From Micromonospora yasonensis (GTDB lineage: Bacteria > Actinomycetota > Actinomycetes > Mycobacteriales > Micromonosporaceae): a stretch of 59,069 nucleotides of DNA. The position numbers were made by a program, and so were the translations under genes. The notes below the pieces were generated by a model, which was not told the DNA's origin, did no database searches, and saw only the letters and a list, made by a program, of their open reading frames with translations. This document shows, one piece after another, positions 27,701 to 36,540 of the stretch. The stretch covers positions 1-59,069 of the forward strand of contig NZ_JAPDPH010000014.1 of NCBI RefSeq assembly GCF_026013475.1, written 5' to 3'. Every line of letters begins with the position of its first letter. Position 1 is the first letter of the stretch.

Positions 27701-28286
27701 CTGCACGGGGGTCCTGCCGACCGACGCCAACGACGTGTCGCACGGCGGTAACGTCTTCGGCGTCATCAGCGCCTCCTACACCGACCTGGGCGGACCGGGC
27801 GGGGTGCCGGCGCTGACCACGGTGAGCCAGACCAACGTCCGCCAGAAGCTGCAGGAGGTCGAGTTCGCCGTCGAAGAGTCCGGGACGAACGTCGCCACGA
27901 CGAACGACCCGGCGGGCGGCAGCCAGCACCGCGGCAGCCTCGGCAGCGGCGACTGGATCGCGCTCAACGGCCCCTTCAACCTGACGAACATCAACTCACT
28001 CACCTTCCGGGTGGCGAGCACGTCGACGCAGGTGCCGGCGGGCGGCCCGATGGCCGCGGTGGAAGTCCACCTCGACGCGGTCAACGGACCGATCCTGACC
28101 ACCGCGGCGCTCACCTCGACCGGCAACACGGCGACCTGGCAGAGCCAGACGTTCCCGATCACGGATCCGGGTGGCCTGCACAAGATCTACCTCGTGTTCC
28201 GGTCGGTCACCGGCGGTCAGACCGGCGGCAACCTGTTCAACCTCAACTGGACCGAGTTCGGCGGCCAGGGGGTGAGCGGCCCCTAG
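24756..28286 (+). CDS. Large secreted ThuA / PQQ-type beta-propeller / PKD multidomain protein
   Basis: 1176 residues. Signal peptide to about residue 40 (LAGTASASAPAAAA). Residues about 45-260 form a ThuA-like domain (YRVLVFTKSTGG, VVFLNTSGDLLN, GGGFVGIGSAIEA, WQGGRSFYTALGN). About 290-830 is a glucose/sorbosone dehydrogenase-like (PQQ-type) beta-propeller (DSRVIQTDRRGGVRLHDP, CCHVAGDIDFDKHGNLWLVT, YAMGFRNPFRIQVDEND). About 845-925 is a PKD domain (VQFSSAGSRDPDPSD, FEWDFTGDG). The last 150 residues look like a CBM6-type carbohydrate-binding module. It is probably an extracellular sugar-oxidising enzyme acting on a polymer or glycoside. A Tat-exported TIM barrel and ROK regulator follow. Confidence 0.87.
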   Translation: MRRPLGRRLTAFAGVLALVGATLAGTASASAPAAAAPAPGSDGIQYRVLVFTKSTGGDPAATTAGVEAIRELGDQLRFSVQTTNDARKFDLAYLKKFRAVVFLNTSGDLLNADQQAAFESYYRAGGGFVGIGSAIEAQPGWQFLSDVLGTRASGRTDVQPGTIKVADRVHDASKNLPEYWTRSDAWYNFQSNVRGKSHVLATVVEDTFAQQPWGGTVTGITGGTMGADHPVTWCKDWQGGRSFYTALGNTAAGFGETNLRSHLGGAIKWAAGQADQVYSDCGATVLANYQQTAVALPPNTNEPIGFDVLPDSRVIQTDRRGGVRLHDPKSNTTTVLAQIPVYTASEDGLYGPGIDDNFATNHWVYLYYAPPTVKDVKLSTGEIVTQTTPAANAPNTGDSPAVWDPWVGYFQLSRFKFVDATADTPAHLDVASEQEIMRVPVNRGACCHVAGDIDFDKHGNLWLVTGDDTPAGGGNSGGFGPFNDQLTTSGQYNAPFVDARRSAQNTNDLRGKILRITVKGGDIASGEANHFGGAYTVPTGNLFPVGAEKTRPEIYAMGFRNPFRIQVDENDVAYITDYSPDSQTPQNFRGPAGTGRLEIVRKPANYGWPLCYKTDLPYYRWDFNTSTPLDNPAQTFECDNPTRGPQNNSRWNLNGGPSVEPGLEYGPPITNPDIWYSYTPENRATNPIGTPCLAYYNGSGATTCPRLFPELGTGGVGPQGSAKYHFDPNNADPTKLPPYYDNAVFFGEFTRDTLREVRLDSQNRIFKINDLLDCAGLNARRVPDTNKPFECDNPMDMQFDGKGHFYLLGYGDGFFNVNNDAGLYRWDYVKGQRAPIPVLAASPTNGSAPLTVQFSSAGSRDPDPSDSIRFEWDFTGDGVVDSTDPDPQFTYTTAGQYTARLTVLDSSGKSASANTTITVGNTAPKVTINTPVEGGTYAFGDSIPFSVTVTDPEDGTIDCSRVEVTFVLGHDTHGHAEQTVNGCTGVLPTDANDVSHGGNVFGVISASYTDLGGPGGVPALTTVSQTNVRQKLQEVEFAVEESGTNVATTNDPAGGSQHRGSLGSGDWIALNGPFNLTNINSLTFRVASTSTQVPAGGPMAAVEVHLDAVNGPILTTAALTSTGNTATWQSQTFPITDPGGLHKIYLVFRSVTGGQTGGNLFNLNWTEFGGQGVSGP

Positions 28287-28299
28287 CCCCACCGCGGAC

Positions 28300-28331
28300 G
28301 GGTGCGCCCGCGCGACCACGCGGGCGCACCC
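28300..28331. terminator. 13-bp hairpin between ThuA/PQQ and TIM-barrel genes
   Basis: GGGTGCGCCCGCG at 28300-28312 pairs exactly with 28319-28331 around a 6-base loop. It sits between two same-strand genes of apparently shared function, so it may act as a partial terminator or mRNA 3' stabiliser rather than a full stop. Confidence 0.65.
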
Positions 28332-28372
28332 CCGTCCCACCTTCGATCGACTGCTTCCAGAAAGGAACCACG

Positions 28373-29680
28373 ATGGCCTTTGACAGCAGGATCAGCCGGC
28401 GGCGACTCATGGCCGGTGCCGGCGCGGCAGCCGCCGCGGCGCTCAGCCCGTTCGGCCCGGCAGCGGTGTTCTCGCCGAGCCTGGCGAGTGCGGCGAACGG
28501 GCGGCTCATCCCGGACGGCAAGCTGGGCAACATCACGTACAGCCAGCGCGACGTGCCCACCCGGGTCGGCATCGCGGCCAGCGCCGCGATGGGCGTCTCC
28601 CCGACGATGGGCTACCTGGGCGGCCCGACCTTCCCCCAGGACCCGAACGACCTCGGCCCGCTGGTGCCGCTGCCCGGCGGTTGGGTGGAGCTGTTCGAGT
28701 TCCTGGCCGGCTGCGGGTTCAAGCAGATCGAGTTCGCCGGCTACGGGCAACACGCCGCGAACCCCGGCGGCGCCGCGCCCAACCCCGCGCCGGGCGGGGT
28801 GACCACATCCGAGTCCCGGGCGGCCTACCTGGCCTACGCGCGCACGCTGCGCGGCTTCCTCGACGCGTACGGCCTCCAGGCGATCGGCAACCACGGGTTC
28901 GTCCCCAACACGTGGGACGGCCCGAACAGCCCCGGCGGCGCCATGTCGACCGAGGACTACAACCGGCTGCAGACCGAACTGGAGTTCGCGGCGATCCTCG
29001 GCATGCCCTACATGGGCACCGGCGGCGACCCGACGAGCGCCAACAACCGCAACATCGAGCCGTGGACGGTCGCGGGGGAGAAGTGGGAGGCGCTGAACCG
29101 GATCAGTCTCCAGTCGGGCATTCACATGTACACCCACAACCACTCGCCGGCGTACCACTTCCTGCAGGACGGCCCGCTGGTCACCGTCACCGAGGACCGC
29201 GTCACCGGCGCGCCGATCGCACCGACCGTGGTGCGCGCGGAGTCCGGCAAGCGGCTCATGCAGCACTACCTCGACGTCACGGATCCTGAACTGGTCGTCA
29301 TCGAGATGGACATCTACTGGGCGCACGTCGCGCAGCACCAGTGGCGCTGGCGCTACGACGAAAACGGCCGGCGGGTGGAGGACATCTTCGACCCGACCGC
29401 CCAGGTGGCGAAGCAGACGAAGCGCTACGCGCTGTTCCACGCCAAGGACGGTGACGCCACCACACAGCCGGACGGCGTCGGCGACGGCTACACCATGATT
29501 CCCTTCGGCGACCCGCGCAGCGACATCAACTTCCAGTCGTTCTTCCGGAACATCGGCGCCAACGGCTACCACAACCCCAACTACGAGCAGGACAACGCCC
29601 CGGGCGGCAACGCCGATCCGGGCCGATCGCTGCGCTTCGCGAGGATCAGCGCCGGCAACATGGCCGCACTCCGTGGCTGA
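28373..29680 (+). CDS. Tat-exported xylose-isomerase-like TIM barrel protein
   Basis: 435 residues. A twin-arginine signal (SRISRRRLMAGAGAAAAAAL) predicts folded export. The rest is an AP-endonuclease-2/sugar isomerase-epimerase fold: ELFEFLAGCGFKQIEFAGYG, IGNHGFVPN, YTHNHSPAYHF (metal ligand histidines), VIEMDIYWAHVA (Glu/Asp ligands), and LFHAKDG. Such exported TIM barrels often accompany ThuA and oxidoreductase genes that process 3-keto sugars, suggesting isomerisation or elimination on an oxidised sugar made by the preceding enzyme (inference). AAAGGAACC precedes the ATG. Confidence 0.83.
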   Translation: MAFDSRISRRRLMAGAGAAAAAALSPFGPAAVFSPSLASAANGRLIPDGKLGNITYSQRDVPTRVGIAASAAMGVSPTMGYLGGPTFPQDPNDLGPLVPLPGGWVELFEFLAGCGFKQIEFAGYGQHAANPGGAAPNPAPGGVTTSESRAAYLAYARTLRGFLDAYGLQAIGNHGFVPNTWDGPNSPGGAMSTEDYNRLQTELEFAAILGMPYMGTGGDPTSANNRNIEPWTVAGEKWEALNRISLQSGIHMYTHNHSPAYHFLQDGPLVTVTEDRVTGAPIAPTVVRAESGKRLMQHYLDVTDPELVVIEMDIYWAHVAQHQWRWRYDENGRRVEDIFDPTAQVAKQTKRYALFHAKDGDATTQPDGVGDGYTMIPFGDPRSDINFQSFFRNIGANGYHNPNYEQDNAPGGNADPGRSLRFARISAGNMAALRG

Positions 29681-29689
29681 GCCGGCTCG

Positions 29690-29727
29690 CCGCCCCGCTC
29701 GCGCGCTGAACGGCGCGAGCGGGGCGG
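29690..29727. terminator. Perfect 15-bp hairpin after the TIM-barrel gene
   Basis: Arms at 29690-29704 and 29713-29727 are exact complements with an 8-base loop, 10 bases after the stop codon. Confidence 0.85.
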
Positions 29728-29838
29728 TGCCCCGGGATGGCTCCGATCGACTGTCGCCGGCGCGGTGTTGTCGTTCGCGTGTGATCGGCGCCGGCAGGCT
29801 GTCCTGCCGGCAGCGCTCTCAGCCGGCCACGACTGCCT

Positions 29839-31146
29839 GTGCGGGGGCGTCCCTCGATGCCGGCGGATGACCGCGACAGCACCGACCAGCGTCTGAGGCG
29901 GCGTTCGAGCGCCCACGACAGCCGACGGGGTCGCTGGTGGAATACCTACCGGGCGGCAACCTCGGGGCCAGGTCGAGCCGAAGCGCCTCTGCCGGCCAGA
30001 GTGCTGACGCGACTGCGTGATGCCGGTCCGCAATCCCGTATCCAGCTGGCCGAGCATCTCGACGTGTCACGTACGGCGATCGCTGCCGAGCTCGATCGGC
30101 TCACCGCACTTCGCCTCGTCGAGGAGATCGGGCCAGCAGGATTCCGCGGCGGCCGCTCCGCAACCATAGATATTTCCGGCAGTGTGCGATTCGTTGGCAT
30201 CGCGATCGGCGCGACCTCGGTGTCTGTCGCGGTGACCGACGGTCGCCTACAGGTGCTTGCGCTGCACCGAACGGAGTGCGACGTACGCCAGGGCCCGGAA
30301 CCGGTGCTCGACCTCGCGACGAAGCTGAGCCGCAAGCTCCTCCTGGGCTCAGGGGTGGACAAGCCGCTCGGGGTCGGCCTCGGCGTGCCCGGCCCGGTCG
30401 ACTTCGGTCGCGGGATCGCGGTGTCACCACCGATCATGCCCAAGTGGGACCGTTACCCCGTCCGCGATCGCCTCGCCGGGCAGTTCGACTGCCCGGTGGC
30501 GATGGACAACGACGTCAATGTCATGGCCCTGGGTGAGCAGCTGGCAGGGGTAGCCAGCACCGTCGACAACTTCCTGTTCGTCAAGATCGGCACTGGCATC
30601 GGTTGTGGCGTCGTGGCGAACGGCCAGCTCTACCGCGGCATGGACGGATGCGCCGGGGACATCGGGCACATCCGAGTCCCTGAATGCGATGTCCCCTGCT
30701 TGTGCGGCAACACGGGATGCCTGGAAGCGTCCTTCGGCGGGGCCGCACTGGGCCGCGAAGCTCTCGCCGCAGCCCGGTCGGGTCGCTCACCCCTTCTTCG
30801 CGAACTTCTCGAACGCAACGGAACACTGACCGCGGCCGAGGTGGGCCAGGCAGTCAGCGCCGGCGACGCCGCGGCGATGCAGTTGGTGCGCGACGGAGGC
30901 CGACGCGTGGGCGAGGTGCTGACCGGCTTGGTGTCGTTCTTCAACCCGAGCCTCATCGTGCTCGGTGGCGGACTGACGAAGCTGGGTCACATCCTGCTCG
31001 CCGAGATGCGGAGCGTGATCTATCGCCGCTCGTTGCCCCTCGCCACCAGGAATCTTCCGATCACGATGAGCGACGCGGGCCAACGGGCTGGCGTCATCGG
31101 TGCCGCCAGACTCGTGAGCGACCAGGTTTACCGCCTTCCTCGGTGA
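29839..31146 (+). CDS. ROK-family transcriptional regulator
   Basis: Up to 435 residues. After a poorly conserved N-terminus comes a winged HTH (about 55-90: VLTRLRDAGPQSRIQLAEHL, SRTAIAAELDRL), then a ROK domain with GVGLGVPGPVDF, AMDNDVNVMALGE, KIGTGIGCGVV, and the zinc motif CLCGNTGCLEA, ending FFNPSLIVLGGGLTKLG. Likely a sugar-responsive repressor of the ThuA/PQQ and TIM-barrel genes just upstream. The start is uncertain: GTG 29839 and ATG 29857 lack ribosome sites, and the true start may be further in. Third-position GC is visibly lower than in neighbouring genes. Confidence 0.82.
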   Translation: MRGRPSMPADDRDSTDQRLRRRSSAHDSRRGRWWNTYRAATSGPGRAEAPLPARVLTRLRDAGPQSRIQLAEHLDVSRTAIAAELDRLTALRLVEEIGPAGFRGGRSATIDISGSVRFVGIAIGATSVSVAVTDGRLQVLALHRTECDVRQGPEPVLDLATKLSRKLLLGSGVDKPLGVGLGVPGPVDFGRGIAVSPPIMPKWDRYPVRDRLAGQFDCPVAMDNDVNVMALGEQLAGVASTVDNFLFVKIGTGIGCGVVANGQLYRGMDGCAGDIGHIRVPECDVPCLCGNTGCLEASFGGAALGREALAAARSGRSPLLRELLERNGTLTAAEVGQAVSAGDAAAMQLVRDGGRRVGEVLTGLVSFFNPSLIVLGGGLTKLGHILLAEMRSVIYRRSLPLATRNLPITMSDAGQRAGVIGAARLVSDQVYRLPR

Positions 31147-31224
31147 CCGGCTCGGGCGGCGGCAGCGAGTCGGCGAGTTCCGCGATCACCTCGGCGCCCG
31201 CAGCGCCGGTATGGGCAGATCAGG

Positions 31225-32682
31225 CTAGCCCAGGTCGGTCGGCGGGCCGAGGGTTCGGCCGGCGAGCAGCTTCTTCTGCACCTTCCCCATCGCGTTGCGG
31301 GGCAGCTGCTCGACCAGGTGGATCTGCCGCGGGCGCTTGTGCGCGGAGATCCTGGCGGCGACGAACTCGATGAGCTGGGCCTCGGTCGCCGCGTCGGCGA
31401 CCACGTAGGCGACCACCTGTTGCCCGAGGTCGGGGTGAGGCGCGCCGATCACCGCGGCTTCCCGGACCGCGGGGTGGGCGAGCAGCGCGTTTTCCACCTC
31501 GCCCGCCCCGATCCGGTACCCGCCGCTCTTGATCATATCGATCGAGGCGCGGCCGATGATCCGGTGCCAGCCGTCGCCGTCGATGGTGGCGATGTCGCCG
31601 GTGCGGAACCAGCCGTCCGAGGTGAACGACTCCCGGTTGGCGTCCGGCCGGTTGAGGTATCCACGGAACATCATCGGCCCGCGTATCTGCAGTTCGCCCG
31701 GGGACTCGCCGTCGGGCGCGACCGGGCTGCCGTCCTCACCGACCAGCCTGCTCTGCACCCCGGCGAGCCGCGTGCCGACGAACCCGGGCCGCCGCTCGCC
31801 GTCCGCGCGGCTGCTGACCGTGATCAGCGTTTCGGTCATCCCGTAGCGCTCCACGGGCGGTTGTCCGGTGAGCTCGGCGAGCTGTTCGAAGACGGGCAGG
31901 GGCAGCGGTGCGCTGCCGGAGACCAGCAGCCGGGCCGACGACAGGGCCCGGGCGGCTGACGGGTCGGCGCAGATCCTCGACCAGACGGTCGGCACGCCGA
32001 AGTACAGGCTGCCGCCGGCGGCGGCGTACGCGTCGGGCCTGGGCCGGCCGGTGTGTGCCAGCCGGGACCCGACCCGCAGCGCTCCCAGCACACCCAGCAC
32101 GAGGCCGTGCACGTGGAACAGGGGGAGACCGTGCACCAGCAGATCGTCGGGCGTCCACGACCAGGCGTCGGCGAGGGCGTCCAGGTCGGCGGCGATCGCC
32201 TGCCGGGGGATCAGGGCCCCCTTCGGCGCGCCGGTGGTGCCAGAGGTGTAGAGGATCAGCGCGGTGCGCTCCGGCGCGGCTTCGGGATAGCCGGTTGCCG
32301 AGCGGGCAGCCAGATCGACGGTGGCGACGGGGACCGGCGCATCCGCCAGCGGGGCGCCGCCCGCGCTGGCCGGGGGGACGAGCAGCAGCGAGGCGCCGGA
32401 GTCGCGCAGCACGTAGTCCCGCTCGATCGGGCCCGAATCCGGCGGCACCGGTACGACCGGCACCCCGGCGAGCAGACCGGCCACCACGGCCACCACCGTT
32501 TCCATGCTGGCCGTCGCCCAGACCGCCACCGCCTCGCTGCCGGCGATACGGTCGGCGAGGGCCGTGGCGGCGGAGAGCACCGCCTCCCGGGACGCCCGCT
32601 GGTCCCCGACGCGGATCGCGTCGGCGTCGTCACCGAACGCCCCGGACAGCGCCGGCAGCAGCGGTGTGCGTCGGGTGGCCAT
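31225..32682 (-). CDS. matB: Malonyl-CoA synthetase
   Basis: 485-residue ANL-superfamily enzyme closely resembling Streptomyces MatB, which makes malonyl-CoA or methylmalonyl-CoA from the free diacid, CoA and ATP. Motifs: P-loop LILYTSGTTGAPKGALIPR, LPLFHVHGLVLGVLGALR, ERYGMTETLITVSSR, GWFRTGDIATIDGDG, KSGGYRIGAGEVENALL, and the adenylation lysine near PRNAMGKVQKK. The ATG at 32682 follows GGAGG. No malonate transporter or decarboxylase adjoins it. It may supply extender units for polyketide or fatty-acid synthesis. It converges on the ROK gene. Confidence 0.92.
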   Translation of the reverse strand: MATRRTPLLPALSGAFGDDADAIRVGDQRASREAVLSAATALADRIAGSEAVAVWATASMETVVAVVAGLLAGVPVVPVPPDSGPIERDYVLRDSGASLLLVPPASAGGAPLADAPVPVATVDLAARSATGYPEAAPERTALILYTSGTTGAPKGALIPRQAIAADLDALADAWSWTPDDLLVHGLPLFHVHGLVLGVLGALRVGSRLAHTGRPRPDAYAAAGGSLYFGVPTVWSRICADPSAARALSSARLLVSGSAPLPLPVFEQLAELTGQPPVERYGMTETLITVSSRADGERRPGFVGTRLAGVQSRLVGEDGSPVAPDGESPGELQIRGPMMFRGYLNRPDANRESFTSDGWFRTGDIATIDGDGWHRIIGRASIDMIKSGGYRIGAGEVENALLAHPAVREAAVIGAPHPDLGQQVVAYVVADAATEAQLIEFVAARISAHKRPRQIHLVEQLPRNAMGKVQKKLLAGRTLGPPTDLG

Positions 32683-32838
32683 CGATCCACCTCCGGACTG
32701 ATCGGCGCCGGTCACTGTCGTGAGGCGGCGGGTGTTCGGATGCGAAAGCTACCGGCAGAGCCGCGCCTCGTCTACAGACGACAAGCGTCCGGAGTGATCG
32801 TCGTGTCGACCACCCTGCGGTGGCTGGGGGACGGCAGT

Positions 32839-33498
32839 TCACCCGGTGGCCGGCCTGGAGAGTCGGATGGCGAGGTACTGCGCCAGCGGCAGGCAGGCGA
32901 GTACCCACAGGCCGGCAGCCGGTGAGGCGATCGCGGCCAGGGCCGCGACGGCAAAGGTCACCGAGAGGGCGACGGGCGGCGCCAGCGCCCGGGAGGTCAG
33001 CGGACTCGACGGTGCACGAAGGTCGGGGTGGCGGACGACCCACCAGACCTGAGCGAGCGCGAGGAGGCTGATGACCAGCATGTTGCACAGATAGAGGACC
33101 GCGGAGTCGGTACGCAGGCGCGTCTCGACGAAGAGCCGCGCGGTGGGAAACGGCAGGAAGACCACCGCCATCAGCCACATCGTGTTGAGGATGAGCAGGG
33201 ACTCGTCGTAATCGACGAGTTGTTCGTAGAGGTGCCGATGCGTTCGCCAGAACAAGGCGATGACCAGGAATGACACCGCGAAGGAGAGGACATCCCCGAC
33301 ATGCTCGGCGAACAGTTGCGCCACCGACTTCCGGGCCGTGCTCTGATCGGCGAAGTCGACCAGCGGAAGCACCAGCAGGGTCAGGGCGATCGCCACGCCC
33401 GCGTCGGTGAACGCGGTTGTCCGCTGCAGCGTACGCTCACGGCGCCGGTGGAGGTCGGGACGTTGCCCTGGGCCGGCGCCGGCTGGTTCCTCGCTCAT
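32839..33498 (-). CDS. TMEM175-like potassium channel family protein (DUF1211)
   Basis: 219 residues with about six membrane helices. The first helix contains RTTAFTDAGVAIALTLLVLP, matching the RxxxFSDG-AIxxTLL signature of bacterial TMEM175 with two substitutions (Thr for Ser, Ala-Gly for Gly-Val). Later segments HRHLYEQLVDYDESLLILNT and FLPFPTARLF also fit. Bacterial TMEM175 proteins form potassium-permeable channels; function here is by family only. It is a single gene with a terminator from the upstream neighbour. Confidence 0.82.
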   Translation of the reverse strand: MSEEPAGAGPGQRPDLHRRRERTLQRTTAFTDAGVAIALTLLVLPLVDFADQSTARKSVAQLFAEHVGDVLSFAVSFLVIALFWRTHRHLYEQLVDYDESLLILNTMWLMAVVFLPFPTARLFVETRLRTDSAVLYLCNMLVISLLALAQVWWVVRHPDLRAPSSPLTSRALAPPVALSVTFAVAALAAIASPAAGLWVLACLPLAQYLAIRLSRPATG

Positions 33499-33573
33499 GC
33501 CCTGATTCTGACGAATCGGACACCCTTCGGTTCGGCCGTTTCGCGTCGTGTCTCCCAGGTCGAGGATGCGCGA

Positions 33574-33619
33574 TCATCGCCTCGCCGGTGCGGGCGGAGC
33601 CCCACCGACGAGGCGATGA
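33574..33619. terminator. Hairpin terminator after the M14 carboxypeptidase
   Basis: TCATCGCCTCG at 33574-33584 pairs exactly with 33609-33619, with further pairing CGGTG/CACCG inside. It is 28 bases downstream of the minus-strand carboxypeptidase stop. Confidence 0.75.
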
Positions 33620-33646
33620 CCACGAGATGAGCGGCCTGGCGGACGC

Positions 33647-36127
33647 CTACTGCGCGGCGACCGTGATCGTCGCCTGGCGGTAGTTGTTACGGGTGTCGTT
33701 GCTCGCCGGGTCGTAGTTCTGCTCGATGTTGCCGGCGCTGTCGACCGAGAACCAGCGGAACGTCGTCGTCTCGGTCACGTGGAACACCTGCCCGGGCTCA
33801 CGGAACTCGGTCGCTTGGTAGCGCGGCGACTCGAGGGTGGGCCGGCTGCCGTCCGTGGTGTAGTAGATGGTGGCCGGCTCGCTCGTCTCGAAGCGTACGT
33901 CGACGGGCCCGGCGTACTTCCCGCCACCGGGGACGAGCGAGGACGTCGGCTTCTTGTTGTCCTTGCCCCACTCCGCCGCGATCCGGAACATCTCCATGAT
34001 CCCGTTGGCGTACTCCATCGTCTCGGAGTGGCCGCTGACGAGGTCCGGCGTCCCCACCCACGGCGGCTGGAACGAGCCGCCCTGCCAGGTGCCGGTGGCC
34101 GGGTTGTAGACCGAGCCGCCGACCTCCCAGCCGAAGGCGTAGATCCCGTAGTTGTGGTACAGGTCCTCGCGCACGTTGCCCGCCGAGGAGTAGAGGACGT
34201 CCGACGAACCGCCGACGTTCTCCGGCGTGACGACGGTCTGCCGGTGCGCCTTCACCTGAGACAGGATCCGGGAGGCCGACTGCCAGTAGAACGCCTCGTC
34301 ACCCAGCGGCGGCCGCGGCGTGGTGATCCGCCCGTCCGCGATGTAGGCGCCCGGCTGCCAGAACAGCTGGCCGCCGTTGGAGTGCACCGACATCATGAAC
34401 TTGATGTTCCGGTACTTCTCGACCAGCCAGATGATGTTCTTCGACTCGGGCTCGGACAGCTTCTCCGGCCCCTGGTAGGTGTCGCTGACGCAGCTGGTCG
34501 ACCCGCCCGCGTAGCCGTCGTGGCCCGACCCGACCCGGTAGTTCCGGTTCAGGTCGACGCCCCAGGAGTTGCGCCGGGCCGGATCGGCGTTGTCGTCCGC
34601 GCAGTGGTTCGTCATGTTCCGGCGCTGCGAGGCGAAGTTGTAGAAGCTGTAGTTCGCCCCGTCGGGGTTGTTCGACAGGATGAGGAAGACGTCGGTGTTG
34701 TCGACGATCTTCTTCGTCTCCCAGTCCGACTTGTAGTTGTGCACCAGGCGCTCGGCCGCCTCCAGCGACGTCGTCGCCGGCACCCACTCACGGGCGTGGT
34801 CCTGCGCCTGGATCAGCACGCCCGGGTTCCGGCCGTCGCGGTGCTTGCCGATCCGCAGGACGGGGATCGTGGCCGGGCCGCGTGGCACGTCGCCCTCCGG
34901 TGCGCCGGCGCGCTTCTGGTCGAGGAAGTCGGTCAGCGCGACCGGACCGGACGTCGGCGCGACGATGCCGGTGCCCGCGTTGGTGCGATACGGGTGCGCC
35001 CGGTCGATCAGGCCCTGGGACTGGGTCCGCAGCGCCGTCGCCACCTGGGCGGCCGTACTCGCGAGCCCACCGGAGGCGTCCTTGGCGAGGAGGACGCGGA
35101 CCGCCTTGCCCGCCACCTCGACCGCGAGCGGAAGGTTGGTCCCCGGCCGGTCCACGAACTCGACGGTGACGTCGTTGCCACCCTCGTGGCCCCACGCCGC
35201 CGAGCTGGCGACCACCGCGGCCTGCCCGGTGCCGCCGATCGTGGCCTGTGCCTTGCGCTGGTAGCCGTTGGTCTTGTTCGGCAGGTAGACGATCTCGGCA
35301 ATGTCCGGGTACTGGCGGGCGATCTCCTCGGCGCGGCGGTAGAGCTGCTGCGGGTGCCGGTAGCCGTCGACGAAGTCCCACTTGTAGGCCGGGTTCGCCG
35401 TCAGCGGCGGGGCGCCGTCCTCCAGCCAGTTGGAGACGTAGCCGGTGCCGACGCCGCCGGTCGAGCTCGTGACCCGGATCTGGTTCGGGCGTGCGTCGAG
35501 CTTGAACAGGTTCCGGTGGAACATGTACTGACCGGAGTCGACGAACCGGCTCATCGTCCGGGCGGAGCCGAACGACGTGCCCGCGCCCGAGTCGTTCTCG
35601 AGCTGCATCGTGACGATCGGGTTCGTCTGCTGTCCTTCGGTGGTCCGCGCCTCGACGTAGAGGAAACCCTGGCCCTTCGTGGTGAACCAGTCGGCGCGGA
35701 CGATCCGTACCGTCGCCTCGTGGCTGAGCGGCTGGACCGCCTGCGCGCGGCGGGCCGGGCTGACGGGGTCGGCCTCGTCGCTCCATGCGAAGCCCTCGTC
35801 GTCGCCGAGGATTTCGACGCCCATCGCCTCGAGTTCGGCGATCTGGCCGGCGGTCAGCACCGCCTCGGCTTCGATGCCGGTCGGCACGCGCCTGAGGCCG
35901 TGCTCGAGGTCGAAGCCGGCGGCGACGACCTTGTCCAGCATGTCGGCGCCGCTCAGCTGGATGCGTACGAGGCGTACCTGGTCCGGGCTCTCGAGCTGGG
36001 ATCGCCCTGAGCCCACCGGTGCTGTCGAGTCCGCGGGATCCGCGCCCGCCGGAGCGGTCGCCATGAGGACGCTCCCCACCAGGGCGGGCAGCGCGAGAAG
36101 CGCGATGCGCAGTTGTCTGCGTCGCAT
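33647..36127 (-). CDS. Secreted M14 zinc carboxypeptidase with C-terminal chitobiase-like domain
   Basis: 826 residues. Signal peptide to about residue 29 (ATAPAGA). An N-terminal propeptide-like region (50-240) precedes the M14 domain (about 250-720), which carries an insertion of about 120 residues before the first zinc motif. Zinc ligands are His444 and Glu447 in QDHAREWVP, and a later His in MMSVHSNGGQ; NNPDGANYS, WGVDLNRNYR and the catalytic Glu in AFGWEVGG complete the site. The C-terminus (about 735-820) resembles chitobiase/beta-hexosaminidase C-terminal modules (IYYTTDGSRP). It removes C-terminal residues from extracellular peptides. AAAGGAGG precedes the ATG. Confidence 0.92.
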   Translation of the reverse strand: MRRRQLRIALLALPALVGSVLMATAPAGADPADSTAPVGSGRSQLESPDQVRLVRIQLSGADMLDKVVAAGFDLEHGLRRVPTGIEAEAVLTAGQIAELEAMGVEILGDDEGFAWSDEADPVSPARRAQAVQPLSHEATVRIVRADWFTTKGQGFLYVEARTTEGQQTNPIVTMQLENDSGAGTSFGSARTMSRFVDSGQYMFHRNLFKLDARPNQIRVTSSTGGVGTGYVSNWLEDGAPPLTANPAYKWDFVDGYRHPQQLYRRAEEIARQYPDIAEIVYLPNKTNGYQRKAQATIGGTGQAAVVASSAAWGHEGGNDVTVEFVDRPGTNLPLAVEVAGKAVRVLLAKDASGGLASTAAQVATALRTQSQGLIDRAHPYRTNAGTGIVAPTSGPVALTDFLDQKRAGAPEGDVPRGPATIPVLRIGKHRDGRNPGVLIQAQDHAREWVPATTSLEAAERLVHNYKSDWETKKIVDNTDVFLILSNNPDGANYSFYNFASQRRNMTNHCADDNADPARRNSWGVDLNRNYRVGSGHDGYAGGSTSCVSDTYQGPEKLSEPESKNIIWLVEKYRNIKFMMSVHSNGGQLFWQPGAYIADGRITTPRPPLGDEAFYWQSASRILSQVKAHRQTVVTPENVGGSSDVLYSSAGNVREDLYHNYGIYAFGWEVGGSVYNPATGTWQGGSFQPPWVGTPDLVSGHSETMEYANGIMEMFRIAAEWGKDNKKPTSSLVPGGGKYAGPVDVRFETSEPATIYYTTDGSRPTLESPRYQATEFREPGQVFHVTETTTFRWFSVDSAGNIEQNYDPASNDTRNNYRQATITVAAQ

Positions 36128-36540
36128 TCTTCCCTCCTTTCGTTGGCGGCGTGTGGTTGAGGTGATGGCGGCCCTTGGGTGGGTCGAGCGAGTCCATTCA
36201 GGACGATGGCACCGAGCTCGCGATCGGTGCGCCTGGGTACGACGATGGCCGCCGTCGTGAGAGGGATCGGAAGGGCCGTGAGCGAGCCGGCTGCGGTGAG
36301 CGTATGTGCGTTATCGGCATCGGTGGATCGCGTGCACCGGATTTGAGCATTACTTGAGGCACCGCGCGACGCTCGGCCGACCCCACCTCGGCGCGCATGT
36401 GGAGCGCCTTCGGTGGCGTTTCCTCAACCGGACACCTTCCAGAAGGTGACGCGCTTTCGCCTGTTCCGGACGCTGTCGGGTCGGAGGTCCTCGGACCGCG
36501 TACCGCCTCCTCGGCGGCGGCGTGGATCGAGAGGAACAGG
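36128..36540. other. 413-base gap with a CACCTTC-CA-GAAGGTG dyad
   Basis: No credible gene is seen between the diverging M14 gene and the protease remnant. It holds a perfect 7-base inverted repeat with a 2-base spacer at 36433-36448 and an AT-richer patch around 36335-36355, likely parts of a shared promoter region. Confidence 0.4.
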
